Shown here piece by piece: positions 1-10,827 of a stretch of 64,000 bases of DNA; the first letter of the stretch is position 1; every line of letters starts with the position of its first letter. A model generated the notes under the pieces. It had not been told where the DNA came from, did no database searches, and worked only from the letters and a program-made list of their open reading frames with translations. The stretch is taken from positions 230,159-294,158 of the forward strand of contig JAOAGY010000032.1 of NCBI GenBank assembly GCA_026415505.1, in the 5' to 3' direction. The translations under genes and the position numbers were made by a program. Source of the DNA: Chlorobiota bacterium (GTDB taxonomy: Bacteria; Bacteroidota; Ignavibacteria; Kapaibacteriales; NICIL-2).

Positions 1-75
1 CGGTGCGACGAGAATGCGCAGTGCAGTGATGATGTTGGCGAGCGTGAAAACATTAAGTCGTGGTGCGGTGTGCAT
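1..75 (-). CDS. pgsA: CDP-alcohol phosphatidyltransferase, N-terminal fragment
   Basis: Only the first 25 codons are in the window, read from the ATG at 75 down to base 1. The peptide begins MHTAPRLNVFTLANIITALR, and its NxxTLxNIxTxxRI pattern is the usual N-terminus of CDP-alcohol phosphatidyltransferases such as phosphatidylglycerophosphate synthase (PgsA), which makes phosphatidylglycerol phosphate in the inner membrane. The start lies inside tpiA, giving a 23-nt same-strand overlap in another frame and suggesting translational coupling. The catalytic CDP-alcohol motif is beyond the edge, so the substrate (glycerol-3-phosphate, serine or another alcohol) cannot be fixed. The family is fairly likely and the symbol is tentative. 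Confidence 0.55.
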   Translation of the reverse strand, partial: MHTAPRLNVFTLANIITALRILVAP

Positions 76-820
76 CGTGACTGGCTCGGATAATTGCGAC
101 AAACGATTCTGCGACGAGAGATGCAGTACCGACGAGTGCGCCATCGACATTCGGCACGGCAAAAATTTCTGCTGCATTGTTGGCGTTGACGCTGCCGCCG
201 TAGATAAGTGGTACGTGCGAGCATCCGTGTCCATCGAGAAACGATCGGAGGTAAAGATGCGCTTGCTCGATTTGCTCCGGTTCGGCTGCGATGCCTGTTC
301 CGATCGCCCACACTGGTTCGTATGCGCAGACCCATGCTCTCGAGCGATCCTGGTGCTGGGCTATGTTTCCGAGCTGCCGTCGGAGTACATCCCATGTCTG
401 GTGCATTTGGCGTTGGTGGAGAGTTTCCCCGACGCAGACGATCGGTATCAGGCTCGCTTCCCACGCTCTGAGCATTTTACGGAGAACTATCTCGTCGTCC
501 TCGCCGAAGATGGTGCGGCGTTCGCTGTGACCGACGATAACATACGAACACCCGACAGCACGGAGCATCTCGGCACTTACCTCGCCTGTGTATGCACCGT
601 AGGGTTCGGTCCAGCAGTTCTGTCCGCCAAGTTCGATCGCCGTATCGGTGAGTTCACTGCGCACGATGGAGATGTTCACGAACGGCGGACAGAGAACGAC
701 TGTGCCTACCGAATCGAGGTGTTGCTCTGCCGATAATTCGACGATCCGCCGCACCAGTCGGCGTGCTTGGTCAGCCAACGTGTTCATCTTCCAGTTGGCG
801 ACGATGATCGGTTTGGTCAT
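53..820 (-). CDS. tpiA: Triosephosphate isomerase
   Basis: 255-residue TIM-barrel enzyme that interconverts glyceraldehyde-3-phosphate and dihydroxyacetone phosphate in glycolysis and gluconeogenesis. All catalytic landmarks are visible: the N-terminal ANWKMN with the catalytic Lys near residue 11, VGHSERR with the electrophilic His near 97, YEPVWAIGTG with the catalytic Glu near 168 and the flexible loop, and the phosphate-binding YGGSV. Length matches the family. Its ATG overlaps the lptC stop in an ATGA arrangement, and pgsA starts within its last codons, so it sits in the middle of a kdsA-lptC-tpiA-pgsA transcription unit. Confidence 0.97.
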   Translation of the reverse strand: MTKPIIVANWKMNTLADQARRLVRRIVELSAEQHLDSVGTVVLCPPFVNISIVRSELTDTAIELGGQNCWTEPYGAYTGEVSAEMLRAVGCSYVIVGHSERRTIFGEDDEIVLRKMLRAWEASLIPIVCVGETLHQRQMHQTWDVLRRQLGNIAQHQDRSRAWVCAYEPVWAIGTGIAAEPEQIEQAHLYLRSFLDGHGCSHVPLIYGGSVNANNAAEIFAVPNVDGALVGTASLVAESFVAIIRASHDAHRTTT

Positions 821-1365
821 GGGAGAAGATTGCCCCGAACGTGGAAAATTGTGTAGTGCTTCAAGTACTCGTCGGATTCGAAGCCGTAACCGCCTTCGAC
901 GATTTCGCCAGGACGTTCGATGCGAACGTAGTCGTTAGTCGCCAACCTGCGACGCTGATTGTCCCATCGAAGCGACGCGGTTTCGAGCCGTGTGCCTGTA
1001 CTGTCGCTGATCACGATGACATGTCCGTATGCCCACATGTGGCTCGTCGCGTTCTCGACGACAGCGCTATCGCACCAGAGTCGAGCGGCACAGTGTCCTG
1101 CAGAAGAGAGAAACTCGACATACACGCTGCTATCGAGCATTGTCTGTTGCTGTGTCGAAAACCATCGGAGGCGACCAGCACGAACACGAGCTTTAGTCTG
1201 CAGGGAATCGAGAAAAACAATCTCGGTTCCGAAGAGTGTGTTGCTCGGCAACAAGTCGTAAGAGATCGGGTCGCGTGCTGGCTGTACTTCGTCAGTGCAT
1301 CCCACTATCACGAGTGCGAGCACAAGCCAACTGAACGCTCCGGAACGGACCTTATGCGAGGTCAT
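817..1365 (-). CDS. lptC: LPS export protein LptC, lipoprotein-like
   Basis: 182 residues from the ATG at 1365. The frame is open further upstream, but that part lies inside kdsA and does not look like a signal peptide. The chosen start gives MTSHKVRSGAFSWLVLALVIVGC, a hydrophobic segment ending in a Cys that could be a lipobox or a membrane anchor. The rest has the LptC-family pattern of repeated beta strands (a LFGTEIVFLDS segment, then a RLRWFSTQQQ segment) that form the periplasmic jellyroll bridging LPS from LptB2FG to LptA. It overlaps kdsA by 14 nt and tpiA by 4 nt. Sharing a unit with the Kdo-8-phosphate synthase gene supports a role in LPS assembly. Sequence divergence keeps confidence moderate. 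Confidence 0.75.
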   Translation of the reverse strand: MTSHKVRSGAFSWLVLALVIVGCTDEVQPARDPISYDLLPSNTLFGTEIVFLDSLQTKARVRAGRLRWFSTQQQTMLDSSVYVEFLSSAGHCAARLWCDSAVVENATSHMWAYGHVIVISDSTGTRLETASLRWDNQRRRLATNDYVRIERPGEIVEGGYGFESDEYLKHYTIFHVRGNLLP

Positions 1366-2158
1366 CGTCCACCCAACCACGTTCGCGTACCAGGGTATCG
1401 ATTTCGACGAGCTGCTCGACAAAACGTTCTGCATACGCAAGTGGGAGCTGTGTCGCCGCATCGCTGAGTGCAGTTGCGGGATCGGGATGTGTCTCGAAAA
1501 ACACGCCATCGACTCCACACGCTACCGCAGCACGCGCAATATGAGGAATCAGCCACCGCAATCCGCCAGAAGTGTCGCCCAGGCTTGGCTGCTGCAGTGA
1601 ATGCGTTGCATCGTACACAACGCGCGCACCGTATGGGCGCATGCGTACCAGTGAGCGCATATCTACGACCAAGTCATGATAGCCGAATGTCGTCCCGCGC
1701 TCGGTAACGAGCACGCGATCGTTTCCGGTCGAGCGTACTTTCTCGATGGCTTTCGCCATATCTTCCGGAGCAGCGAATTGACCTTTTTTGATGTTGACGA
1801 TTTTGCCTGTCGAACCTGCTGCCAAAAGAAGCTCTGTTTGACGGCAGAGAAACGCTGGAATTTGCAAAGCATCCACGTAGGAAGCGACCTCGGCAGCTTC
1901 CCAGCTCTCGTGAATGTCGGTCAGCACACGAAGACCAAAGCGCTCTCGGACACGAGCGAGAATTTCCAATGCTCGATGTTTTTCGATACCGACGAACGAA
2001 TGGAGACTGGTGCGGTTTGCCTTCCGATACGAAGCCTTGAAAATCAGCTCTACGCGGAGCCGCTGGCTGATTTGCGCTAAGTGGTCAGCGACGGTAAAGG
2101 TGATCTCTTCGCTTTCGACGACGCACGGACCGGCGATGAAAAACAGTGGCATTGGCAA
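1352..2158 (-). CDS. kdsA: 3-deoxy-8-phosphooctulonate (Kdo-8-P) synthase
   Basis: 268-residue aldolase-type enzyme condensing phosphoenolpyruvate with arabinose-5-phosphate to Kdo-8-phosphate, the first committed step to the Kdo of the LPS inner core. Diagnostic segments include FIAGPCVVES at the N-terminus, FKASYRKANRTS (PEP/phosphate binding), LTDIHES, IPAFLCRQTELL, VNIKKGQF, the GTTFGYHDLVVDMRSL block and YDATHSLQQPS. Length is typical. It is the first gene of a minus-strand unit that continues into lptC, and it diverges from ftsK across a 191-bp gap. The waaA gene at 35461-36741 would use the Kdo made from this product. Confidence 0.97.
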   Translation of the reverse strand: MPMPLFFIAGPCVVESEEITFTVADHLAQISQRLRVELIFKASYRKANRTSLHSFVGIEKHRALEILARVRERFGLRVLTDIHESWEAAEVASYVDALQIPAFLCRQTELLLAAGSTGKIVNIKKGQFAAPEDMAKAIEKVRSTGNDRVLVTERGTTFGYHDLVVDMRSLVRMRPYGARVVYDATHSLQQPSLGDTSGGLRWLIPHIARAAVACGVDGVFFETHPDPATALSDAATQLPLAYAERFVEQLVEIDTLVRERGWVDDDLA

Positions 2159-2349
2159 CAGTCAGTCGTTGATGTTATGGATCGTCGCAGTACAAATTTG
2201 CGATGGTATGACGTTGCACCGAGTCAGGTCGGTGCATGCGATGCTGCTCGGTGGTGTCGAGATGCAATCTGTTCCGCTGTATTTTCGTGCTGCGTTACTC
2301 CTGCAGCAGAGCGACGCGCCGTTAGTTCGGCTATCCACGATGAGCATTT
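2159..2349. promoter_or_regulatory. Divergent promoter region between kdsA and ftsK
   Basis: 191 bp without a convincing gene. It must hold the promoters for kdsA (minus) and ftsK (plus). A palindrome CAAATTTG at 2195-2202 differs by one base on each strand from the TAnnTTTG element seen elsewhere in this window, and it lies 37 bp from the kdsA ATG, a plausible distance. A 61-codon minus-strand open frame here has no recognisable product and was not called. The function is inferred from position. Confidence 0.4.
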
Positions 2350-4833
2350 ATGTCCACACCATTGGACGACGCGACTATCGAGCGAGCCGTAGCTACTCGA
2401 CAGCGACGGCGCCGGTCGTCGGCTAAGGGCGAAGAAGCCGGCTCTCGGAATGCCGCAATCGCTGGGATTCTGCTCGTTCTGGTAGCAATCCTGATCGCTT
2501 TGGCATTGGTGTCGTACTCACCTGCCGACGAAGCCAATACCGATGTATCGCTTCGGCAGGTTGTGGAAGTATTCCGCAACAACGACGAACTCCGTGCCAA
2601 GCTGGACACAACACACAACTGGCTCGGTTTGCTCGGTGCGATCGTCGCCGATGCTCTTATTCACGATGCCTTCGGGTACGCATCGCTATTGCTTGTCGTT
2701 CTTCCGATTCGATGGGCACGCGATCTGTTTCGTCACGGTCGTGTCCAGAACCAATCGTGGCATCGGAGTGCTCTGACGCTCGTGGTCATTGTGGCTGTAT
2801 CGTTTTGGTTCGGAAGCGTGCGCTCTCTCTGGGATGGAGTGGCGGTAGAATGGAGCGGGCTTGTCGGCGAATTTCTCGCCTCGGTTTGTTCGACATTGGT
2901 CGGCAGACTCGGCACGTTGCTGATCAGTACTGTCGTGCTCTTTTTCGCTGCAGTGTTCGCAACCGGTGTGAGTTTGGTCGGGATCGTCAATCGAGCGCGC
3001 TCGATACTGGTATGGATTGTCACTTCTATTCGGGAGCATTCGAGACGTACCAAGAAAAATGCCACGATCCGAACCGAAAACACAAGCGGCAGCGAGCAGG
3101 ACGACAACCCGTTTGCATTTCTTCGTAAAGTTTCTCGTACACCTGTAGCAAGCGAAGAACCGCGCATCGTCACACCCGACGAGTCGCAGCTACCACCAGC
3201 CAAGCAAGAACCAACTCCCTCTGCCCGACAGACCGAATCACCGCCCCCAATAGAATCGCGCAAACTCACTCTTACCGTTCAACCGACACGCACTCCGACC
3301 AAAGAAGAGAAGCCTGAGCCTGTTCGCCCGTCGCTGTACGACGAGAGCATTCTTTACACACCGCCTTCACTCGACTTGCTGACTCACAGCAAGGAAGAGC
3401 ATATCATCAACGAGGAAGAGCTGAAAACCAACGCTCGTCTGTTGCAAGAAAAATTGGAAACATTCAAAATCAAAATCGAGAACGTCACGGTCATCCCGGG
3501 TCCGGTCATTACTCAGTACGAGTTCGTTCCTGCCGCTGGTGTCAAGATCAGCCAGATCGAAGCACTCGCGGACGATATCGCACTGGCGCTGAAGGCACGT
3601 GGCATTCGGATCATTGCACCGATTCCCGGTAAAGGTACCGTTGGGGTAGAAATCCCGAACCACAAACCGAGCTTAGTTCGTTTCCGGAGCATCGTCGCAT
3701 CGAGATCGTTCCGTGAATTCAGCGGGGCGCTTCCTCTGGGTTTAGGCAAGACCATTACCGGAGATGTGTACTGTGCCGATCTTTCCGAGCTTCCACACCT
3801 TCTCATCGCTGGAGCGACAGGTTCTGGGAAATCAGTCGGCATCAACACGATTATCATGTCGTTGGTTTGGCGGCTGCATCCTCGCGACTTGAAGTTCGTC
3901 ATCATCGATCCAAAGAAAGTCGAGCTGACATTCTACACCAAACTCAAGCACCATTACCTTGCGGCATCGCCCGACATTGACGAGGTCGTCGTTACATCGC
4001 CTGCGAATGCAGTCATCGTCCTCAAATCGCTCGTTGCGGAAATGGAGCAACGCTACGATCTTCTCGCAAAGGTAGGGCAACGAAAAATCAGCGACTACAA
4101 TCGCAAGCTCGCCGAAGGATCGCTCCGCGCTGGCGATGGCGCACCATTGTTGCCGATGCCGTACATCGTCGTCGTCATTGACGAGCTCGCAGACTTGATG
4201 ATGACGGCACGTTCGGAGGTCGAAGATTCGATCATTCGGCTGGCGCAATTAGCGCGTGCTGTCGGCATTCATTTGGTGGTCGCGACACAGCGTCCCTCGG
4301 TTGACGTCATCACGGGATTGATCAAGGCGAATTTCCCGGCGCGTATTGCCTACCAAGTTGCATCGAAGGTTGATTCTCGGACAATTATCGATACCGTCGG
4401 CGCCGAGCAACTTCTCGGCAATGGCGATATGCTCTTTACTCCGGGCGGACAGCGCCCGATTCGTTTGCAGAACGCCTTCATTACAACCGAAGAAGTCGAA
4501 GCGATTACCGACTTCATCGGTAAGCAGCGAGGCTACTCTACCCCGTACATGCTACCATCGGTCGCGCAACAATCTGTACGCGGTGGCGACGGCGATGGTG
4601 ATTTCGATCCGCTGTTCGTAGATGCTGCGCGAATCGTTGTCCACGCACAACAGGGTTCGACGTCGTTGCTCCAACGTCGGCTGCGTATCGGTTATTCGCG
4701 TGCTGCTCGCATCATTGACCAACTGGAAGCCGCCGGGATTGTCGGTCCATTCGATGGCAGCAAAGCACGGCAAGTTCTCCTCGACAGCGAAGCAGAACTC
4801 GATATGCGCCTTGGAGAATTGGGATTGAGTTGA
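2350..4833 (+). CDS. ftsK: DNA translocase FtsK
   Basis: 827-residue septal DNA pump. A basic N-terminus (RQRRRR) is followed by about four hydrophobic segments between residues 35 and 220, then a low-complexity Pro/Glu/Ser linker (about 240-340). The motor follows: an FtsK beta region with VIPGPVITQYEF, the Walker A GATGSGKSVGIN near residue 488, a Walker B-like IVVVIDELADLM near 610, and ATQRPSVDVITG. The C-terminus (about 765-827) is a winged-helix gamma domain that reads oriented KOPS sites (LLQRRLRIGYSRAARIID). FtsK clears the chromosome terminus and activates Xer recombination at dif; a Xer recombinase is at 30243-31133. It is transcribed alone, diverging from kdsA and converging on gyrB. 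Confidence 0.96.
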   Translation: MSTPLDDATIERAVATRQRRRRSSAKGEEAGSRNAAIAGILLVLVAILIALALVSYSPADEANTDVSLRQVVEVFRNNDELRAKLDTTHNWLGLLGAIVADALIHDAFGYASLLLVVLPIRWARDLFRHGRVQNQSWHRSALTLVVIVAVSFWFGSVRSLWDGVAVEWSGLVGEFLASVCSTLVGRLGTLLISTVVLFFAAVFATGVSLVGIVNRARSILVWIVTSIREHSRRTKKNATIRTENTSGSEQDDNPFAFLRKVSRTPVASEEPRIVTPDESQLPPAKQEPTPSARQTESPPPIESRKLTLTVQPTRTPTKEEKPEPVRPSLYDESILYTPPSLDLLTHSKEEHIINEEELKTNARLLQEKLETFKIKIENVTVIPGPVITQYEFVPAAGVKISQIEALADDIALALKARGIRIIAPIPGKGTVGVEIPNHKPSLVRFRSIVASRSFREFSGALPLGLGKTITGDVYCADLSELPHLLIAGATGSGKSVGINTIIMSLVWRLHPRDLKFVIIDPKKVELTFYTKLKHHYLAASPDIDEVVVTSPANAVIVLKSLVAEMEQRYDLLAKVGQRKISDYNRKLAEGSLRAGDGAPLLPMPYIVVVIDELADLMMTARSEVEDSIIRLAQLARAVGIHLVVATQRPSVDVITGLIKANFPARIAYQVASKVDSRTIIDTVGAEQLLGNGDMLFTPGGQRPIRLQNAFITTEEVEAITDFIGKQRGYSTPYMLPSVAQQSVRGGDGDGDFDPLFVDAARIVVHAQQGSTSLLQRRLRIGYSRAARIIDQLEAAGIVGPFDGSKARQVLLDSEAELDMRLGELGLS

Positions 4834-4856
4834 TCCGAGGTCGCTGTGGCTGAGGA

Positions 4857-6881
<2,025 letters not shown>

Positions 6882-6915
6882 CTATGCTCGAAAGAGCGAG
6901 CGCTCGAAGACTGTG

Positions 6916-6923
6916 CAAAAATA
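6916..6923 (-). promoter_or_regulatory. Putative -7 element TATTTTTG upstream of gyrB
   Basis: On the minus strand the 119-bp gap between the DUF721 gene and gyrB carries TATTTTTG, an exact match to TAnnTTTG, the -7 element described for Bacteroidetes promoters. It lies 64 bp before the gyrB ATG. I see no clear TTTG -33 partner. The same type of octamer occurs before other genes in this window. Confidence 0.4.
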
Positions 6924-6970
6924 CGGAATTCCAAGCCGGAAACCGGCGAAAAGACACGAACTTCGAGTGA

Positions 6971-7261
6971 TCAGAGGATCGAGATATGGCGGACTATTTC
7001 GTGCCCGAACCGTTCGTTGAGTTTGGTGCGAATGTTTTCAGCACGCAAACGTAGCTCGATGCGCCAGATAGGTGAATGGACGCGCACGAGCAATTCCCCA
7101 TTCTGGAATGTGACTGCTTCAATCCGACGCCATACCGTTTCCCCGACGATTTGCCGGAACAGTTCTGGCAGGCGAGCTTCTTCGAGCTTTCCTCGAAGCC
7201 CGCGTTCATCGAGGAGAACTTGGAGATAATGCGAAAGCGGTCTGAAGCTATCGTTTGCCAT
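6971..7261 (-). CDS. DUF721 family protein
   Basis: 96 residues from the ATG at 7261. The frame is open further upstream but would run into recF, and the chosen start (MANDSFRPLSHYLQVLLDERGL) begins where the family does. The pattern, an N-terminal helix, LPELFRQIVGETVWRRIEAVTFQNGELLVRVHSP and a LRLRAENIRTKLNERFG helix, matches DUF721 (DciA-like/Zn-ribbon-less) proteins usually encoded beside recF and gyrB in Bacteroidota and relatives. DciA proteins load the replicative helicase; whether this short form does so is an inference. It sits 20 nt after recF. Confidence 0.8.
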   Translation of the reverse strand: MANDSFRPLSHYLQVLLDERGLRGKLEEARLPELFRQIVGETVWRRIEAVTFQNGELLVRVHSPIWRIELRLRAENIRTKLNERFGHEIVRHISIL

Positions 7262-7281
7262 GCTGCAAAAGTACAGGCTGC

Positions 7282-8400
7282 TTAGACGCTGATTGGAAGT
7301 GCGATGTGTTGAAACATTGCTGCATCCGAAATTGCTACCGGAGTCGGTGCAGTCAAAAAAATTTGCCACAAGGAGCAATGCTCGGCGATCGCTCGACCGA
7401 TCATGCGTGCATTCGCTGCATCGAGATCCGAAAAAACGTCGTCGAGCAAGAGAATCGGTGCTCGATCGGTTCGGGAATGCAGAAGTTGCGCTTCGACGAT
7501 TTTTATCGCGACGAGAGCCACCTTCTGCTGACCTTGCGATGCCACTGTATGGAGCGGATAGCTATCGGCTATAAATGCGAAGATGTCACGCTGTGGACCC
7601 CATTGAGTAGTCATTCGCTGGCGATCGCTGTCGAGTAACGCACTGACACGCTCTCGCACCGAATGCTGCAATTCATCGCGTGAATTGTTCCACAGATGGG
7701 GTTGACATTCGTGTCCGAGCCATGGAACCGCATACTCCAAGTGAAATGGAATCGGTACGTGCACGGAGTCCGAGATTACATCGGAAAGATAGCCATTGAA
7801 CAGTTCGGTGAAGCGCTTTCGCTGCCAGAGAATTTCGACCGACGATGCGAGCAGCTCTTCGGTCCACGCATCGAGTTCGGTCGAATCGTGCACATCGCTG
7901 GCGAGCAAACGATTCCGTTGTCGCAGAGCAGTTCGGTGTCTCCACAATGCGTGCTTGTACGCTCCGGAGGATTGCGCGAGGATACGATCAACGAACGCAC
8001 GCCGAACTGACGGCTCTCCGACGAACAACTCGCGATGTGATGCTGCAAGGACGACGCATGGAACAAGTCCGATCAAATCCTGCGCGGTGCAATGCTCGCT
8101 CGCCGAGGTATGTATCGTTTTGCCGCTCGAATGATTGTACTCTATGGTGATCGTTAGTGGTGTGCCGATGTCGTGAACGATACGAGCACAGATCGAGTAC
8201 CCCGTTGCACCATGTCGGACAAGTTCTTCGTCCCCGACGGGCAAAAATGATTTACTCATCGTAGCGGTATTGAGCGCTTCGAGGACACTGGTTTTTCCTA
8301 CACCGTTCGGTCCGCTGAGTATAACCGCGCGGCTGTGAAACTGCAACGATAATGCCGAATGCGAACGGAAGTTGGTCAGATGGAGACTTTCGACGAACAT
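7282..8400 (-). CDS. recF: DNA replication and repair protein RecF
   Basis: 372-residue SMC/ABC-type ATPase that helps RecOR load RecA at single-stranded gaps. Visible features: LHLTNFRSHSALSLQF at the N-terminus, the Walker A GPNGVGKTSVLEAL near residue 30, an FVDRILAQSSGAYKHAL block, a VASQGQQKVALVAIK signature-like segment near 285-300, and the Walker B ILLLDDVFSDLDAANARM near 317. Length matches the family. The gene follows ccmF by 17 nt and precedes the DUF721 gene by 20 nt, so it is probably co-transcribed with the cytochrome c maturation genes upstream. Confidence 0.95.
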   Translation of the reverse strand: MFVESLHLTNFRSHSALSLQFHSRAVILSGPNGVGKTSVLEALNTATMSKSFLPVGDEELVRHGATGYSICARIVHDIGTPLTITIEYNHSSGKTIHTSASEHCTAQDLIGLVPCVVLAASHRELFVGEPSVRRAFVDRILAQSSGAYKHALWRHRTALRQRNRLLASDVHDSTELDAWTEELLASSVEILWQRKRFTELFNGYLSDVISDSVHVPIPFHLEYAVPWLGHECQPHLWNNSRDELQHSVRERVSALLDSDRQRMTTQWGPQRDIFAFIADSYPLHTVASQGQQKVALVAIKIVEAQLLHSRTDRAPILLLDDVFSDLDAANARMIGRAIAEHCSLWQIFLTAPTPVAISDAAMFQHIALPISV

Positions 8401-8417
8401 CGAGCCGGATAGTATTG

Positions 8418-10823
8418 CTATGTGCTGCGTTCGGATGCTGGCACTGTCGCAGTGGCGAGTGACTCGGTCTCAGGACTCGTCGTTCGAGTAGCAGCAGAAG
8501 TAGGGGCTGAAGCTTTAGTGCTGCGGAAGGAACGTACGGTGCTCAGGAAAACCCCTGCAAGTGTAACCAAGAATCCACACCAAACAAGATTGATCATCGG
8601 TTTGAGAGAAACATCCACGACGAGTACTTGCCGAGTTGCATCGGTTCTGCCGGGATCGTCGAATCGGATTACCGCGGTCGAGCGCTCTGGTTGATCAGGA
8701 TTTCGTTGAATGCGAACAAGCGACATTGGAAACGGAACCCCAGTGATCGAAACAGTTCGCGGCACAAACGTTCGACCATCGAAGAACGTGTAGAGCGTAG
8801 TATCGAGCATTCTACCATTGCGCGATGTCAGCCGAACACGGACGCCGAGCTGCAAGGCGCCAGCGACATCGCTCATTTGTGCTTTGCTCATGTCGAATGC
8901 CACCAACTCGATTGTCCAGTTCGTATCTGCGGGAACACGCGCAGTCTCGTGCTTGGTCAGCGTCAGCGAGGAAGACGATTCTTCGATATCGAGAGCCTTC
9001 GGGGCGATATACACATCCCCACTCAAACTGCGGACGATGCCTGGTTCGAGAAATGGTGCTTGGCGTTGATTGAAGTCGCTGAAGTACACGACTGGGTAGG
9101 CGTAGTGTCGTTTAGTGCCTTGTTCGACGGCGACGACGTAGCGATACTTTTCGCGATCGGACAAATGCGTTTCGATTTGGTGCTTGCCGAGTAGCGTGAA
9201 AGTGTAGCCGAGAACTGATGCACTTTTGCCCTCGATCAGCCGGACATGGACAGGATCGGGCTGACGAGATAGTAGCACAATGCCGATTACGAGGATGGCT
9301 AACCCGACGTGAGAAACGAATGCACCGACTGCGATAAACTTCTTGGAAGCGATGAGCCGGACTATTTGTCGTCCGTTTATCGCTATCGCAATAAGAGCGC
9401 CCAGGGAGAGAGCTGCTCCGCCAATCGTCGCGATGATCCCTGTCGCCAGTCCGATTCCCACCAGGCACAACGAGAGCAGCACGAAGCGGAGAAATTCGCC
9501 TGTGAATTTACGCGTATCGGTCGAAGACCATGATGCCACAAGCGACAATCCATTGATGAGCAGCAACGCCGCTGTCAGTGGGATGTGAGCTTTATTGTAG
9601 AATGTTGCCTCGATCGCTACTTTCGGTTTTCCGATAATTTCAGCAACGATTGGGTAGCTCGTGCCGAGCAACACCACTACGGCGCTTGTTACCAGGCATA
9701 TTGCACCGAGCGCGAGGATGAACTCACGGGATGTAATCGCAAACGATTTCACTTGCTGGGTAGAAGCACTCATTTCCCGAAAACGCATGCTTAGTAAGCC
9801 CAGACCGAGTACAAGGAAGCTGCTAAGGAACAGCAGCAGGAGCACATAGACGAAATAGCCTGGTTCGACAAAGGAGTGAACCGACGTATCGCCGAGAACA
9901 CCGCTTCGAGTCAGGAACGTCGAATAGAGCACCGCCGCAAATGCTGCGATCGCTAACAAGAAGTTTGTGCGTACCAGTCCTTTCGTTCGTCGTTGAATGA
10001 TCGTTGTGTGAAGCAAGGCTACAACGAAAAGCCACGGCACAAGAGATGAATTCTCCACGGGATCCCATGCCCAGAATCCACCCCATCCGAGTGTCTCGTA
10101 TGCCCATAGACCTCCGAGGACGATGCCGATACCGAGAACGAAGGTCGCTGCAAGCAACCAGGGTTGCGCGATACGAGTCCATTCGTGATACCGGCGACGC
10201 CAGAGTCCAGCCATTGCGATGGCAAATGGTGCCGATACCATCGCAAATCCGCTGAACAACATCGGCGGATGAATCATGACCCAATAATTCTGCAGGACCG
10301 GGTTCAGTCCGCGACCGTTGTAACGTGTTGGGTCGTTTCGGAGGGCTTCGATGAACTCCCGTGTCGTGCCGTCTTGCGCATAGGTCTCCCACAAGTAGGC
10401 GAAGGGATTCTTCGCGGTCAACATCAATGCCAAGAACACTAAGATCAACGAAAAGAACGCCATTGTTTCAGCTTCGATAGCGCGCCGCTTGCTGTATTCG
10501 ATGACAGCAACGCCGACAATCGCTGTCAGCAGGGTCCACAGCAGAAAGCTTCCTTCTTGACCGGAGTAGAACGCTGCGTACAGGAATGGTGGATCGAGCT
10601 GCCGTGATGAGTACGACTGGACGTAAGTATAGTCGAAGTTGTGAGTCGCAATGTGATATAGGAGCAGCCCAGAGATCGCGGCAATCAGCGCGACCGAAGC
10701 GACATACAGTTTGCGTGTGAATGCGATCACTGCTTGATTGTGTTTGATCGAGGCATACCAATAGCCGATCGCGATTGCTACGGTGAATCCCAAGTACATG
10801 TGTACGAGAAACTGCCCTAACAT
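8418..10823 (-). CDS. ccmF: Cytochrome c haem lyase CcmF
   Basis: 801-residue polytopic inner-membrane protein of the cytochrome c maturation (Ccm) pathway, which receives haem from holo-CcmE and attaches it to apocytochromes. Many transmembrane segments are visible. The tryptophan-rich haem-handling WWD motif (LGWGGFWAWDPVENSSL) is near residue 250, after an IHPPMLFSGF segment with a conserved His. A large periplasmic domain (about 530-740) precedes the last helix. The C-terminal 30 residues are Ser/Thr/Ala-rich. The gene begins 4 nt after ccmE. No ccmA, ccmB, ccmG or ccmH gene is in the window. Confidence 0.93.
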   Translation of the reverse strand: MLGQFLVHMYLGFTVAIAIGYWYASIKHNQAVIAFTRKLYVASVALIAAISGLLLYHIATHNFDYTYVQSYSSRQLDPPFLYAAFYSGQEGSFLLWTLLTAIVGVAVIEYSKRRAIEAETMAFFSLILVFLALMLTAKNPFAYLWETYAQDGTTREFIEALRNDPTRYNGRGLNPVLQNYWVMIHPPMLFSGFAMVSAPFAIAMAGLWRRRYHEWTRIAQPWLLAATFVLGIGIVLGGLWAYETLGWGGFWAWDPVENSSLVPWLFVVALLHTTIIQRRTKGLVRTNFLLAIAAFAAVLYSTFLTRSGVLGDTSVHSFVEPGYFVYVLLLLFLSSFLVLGLGLLSMRFREMSASTQQVKSFAITSREFILALGAICLVTSAVVVLLGTSYPIVAEIIGKPKVAIEATFYNKAHIPLTAALLLINGLSLVASWSSTDTRKFTGEFLRFVLLSLCLVGIGLATGIIATIGGAALSLGALIAIAINGRQIVRLIASKKFIAVGAFVSHVGLAILVIGIVLLSRQPDPVHVRLIEGKSASVLGYTFTLLGKHQIETHLSDREKYRYVVAVEQGTKRHYAYPVVYFSDFNQRQAPFLEPGIVRSLSGDVYIAPKALDIEESSSSLTLTKHETARVPADTNWTIELVAFDMSKAQMSDVAGALQLGVRVRLTSRNGRMLDTTLYTFFDGRTFVPRTVSITGVPFPMSLVRIQRNPDQPERSTAVIRFDDPGRTDATRQVLVVDVSLKPMINLVWCGFLVTLAGVFLSTVRSFRSTKASAPTSAATRTTSPETESLATATVPASERST

Positions 10824-10827
10824 AGCG

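Noticed and set aside
14..736. 240-codon plus-strand open frame
   Set aside because: It lies antisense to tpiA, a clearly recognised enzyme, and its translation has no domain-like pattern.
2162..2347. 61-codon minus-strand frame between kdsA and ftsK
   Set aside because: It fills the divergent promoter gap, has no recognisable product, and has Cys/Ser-rich composition like random translation.
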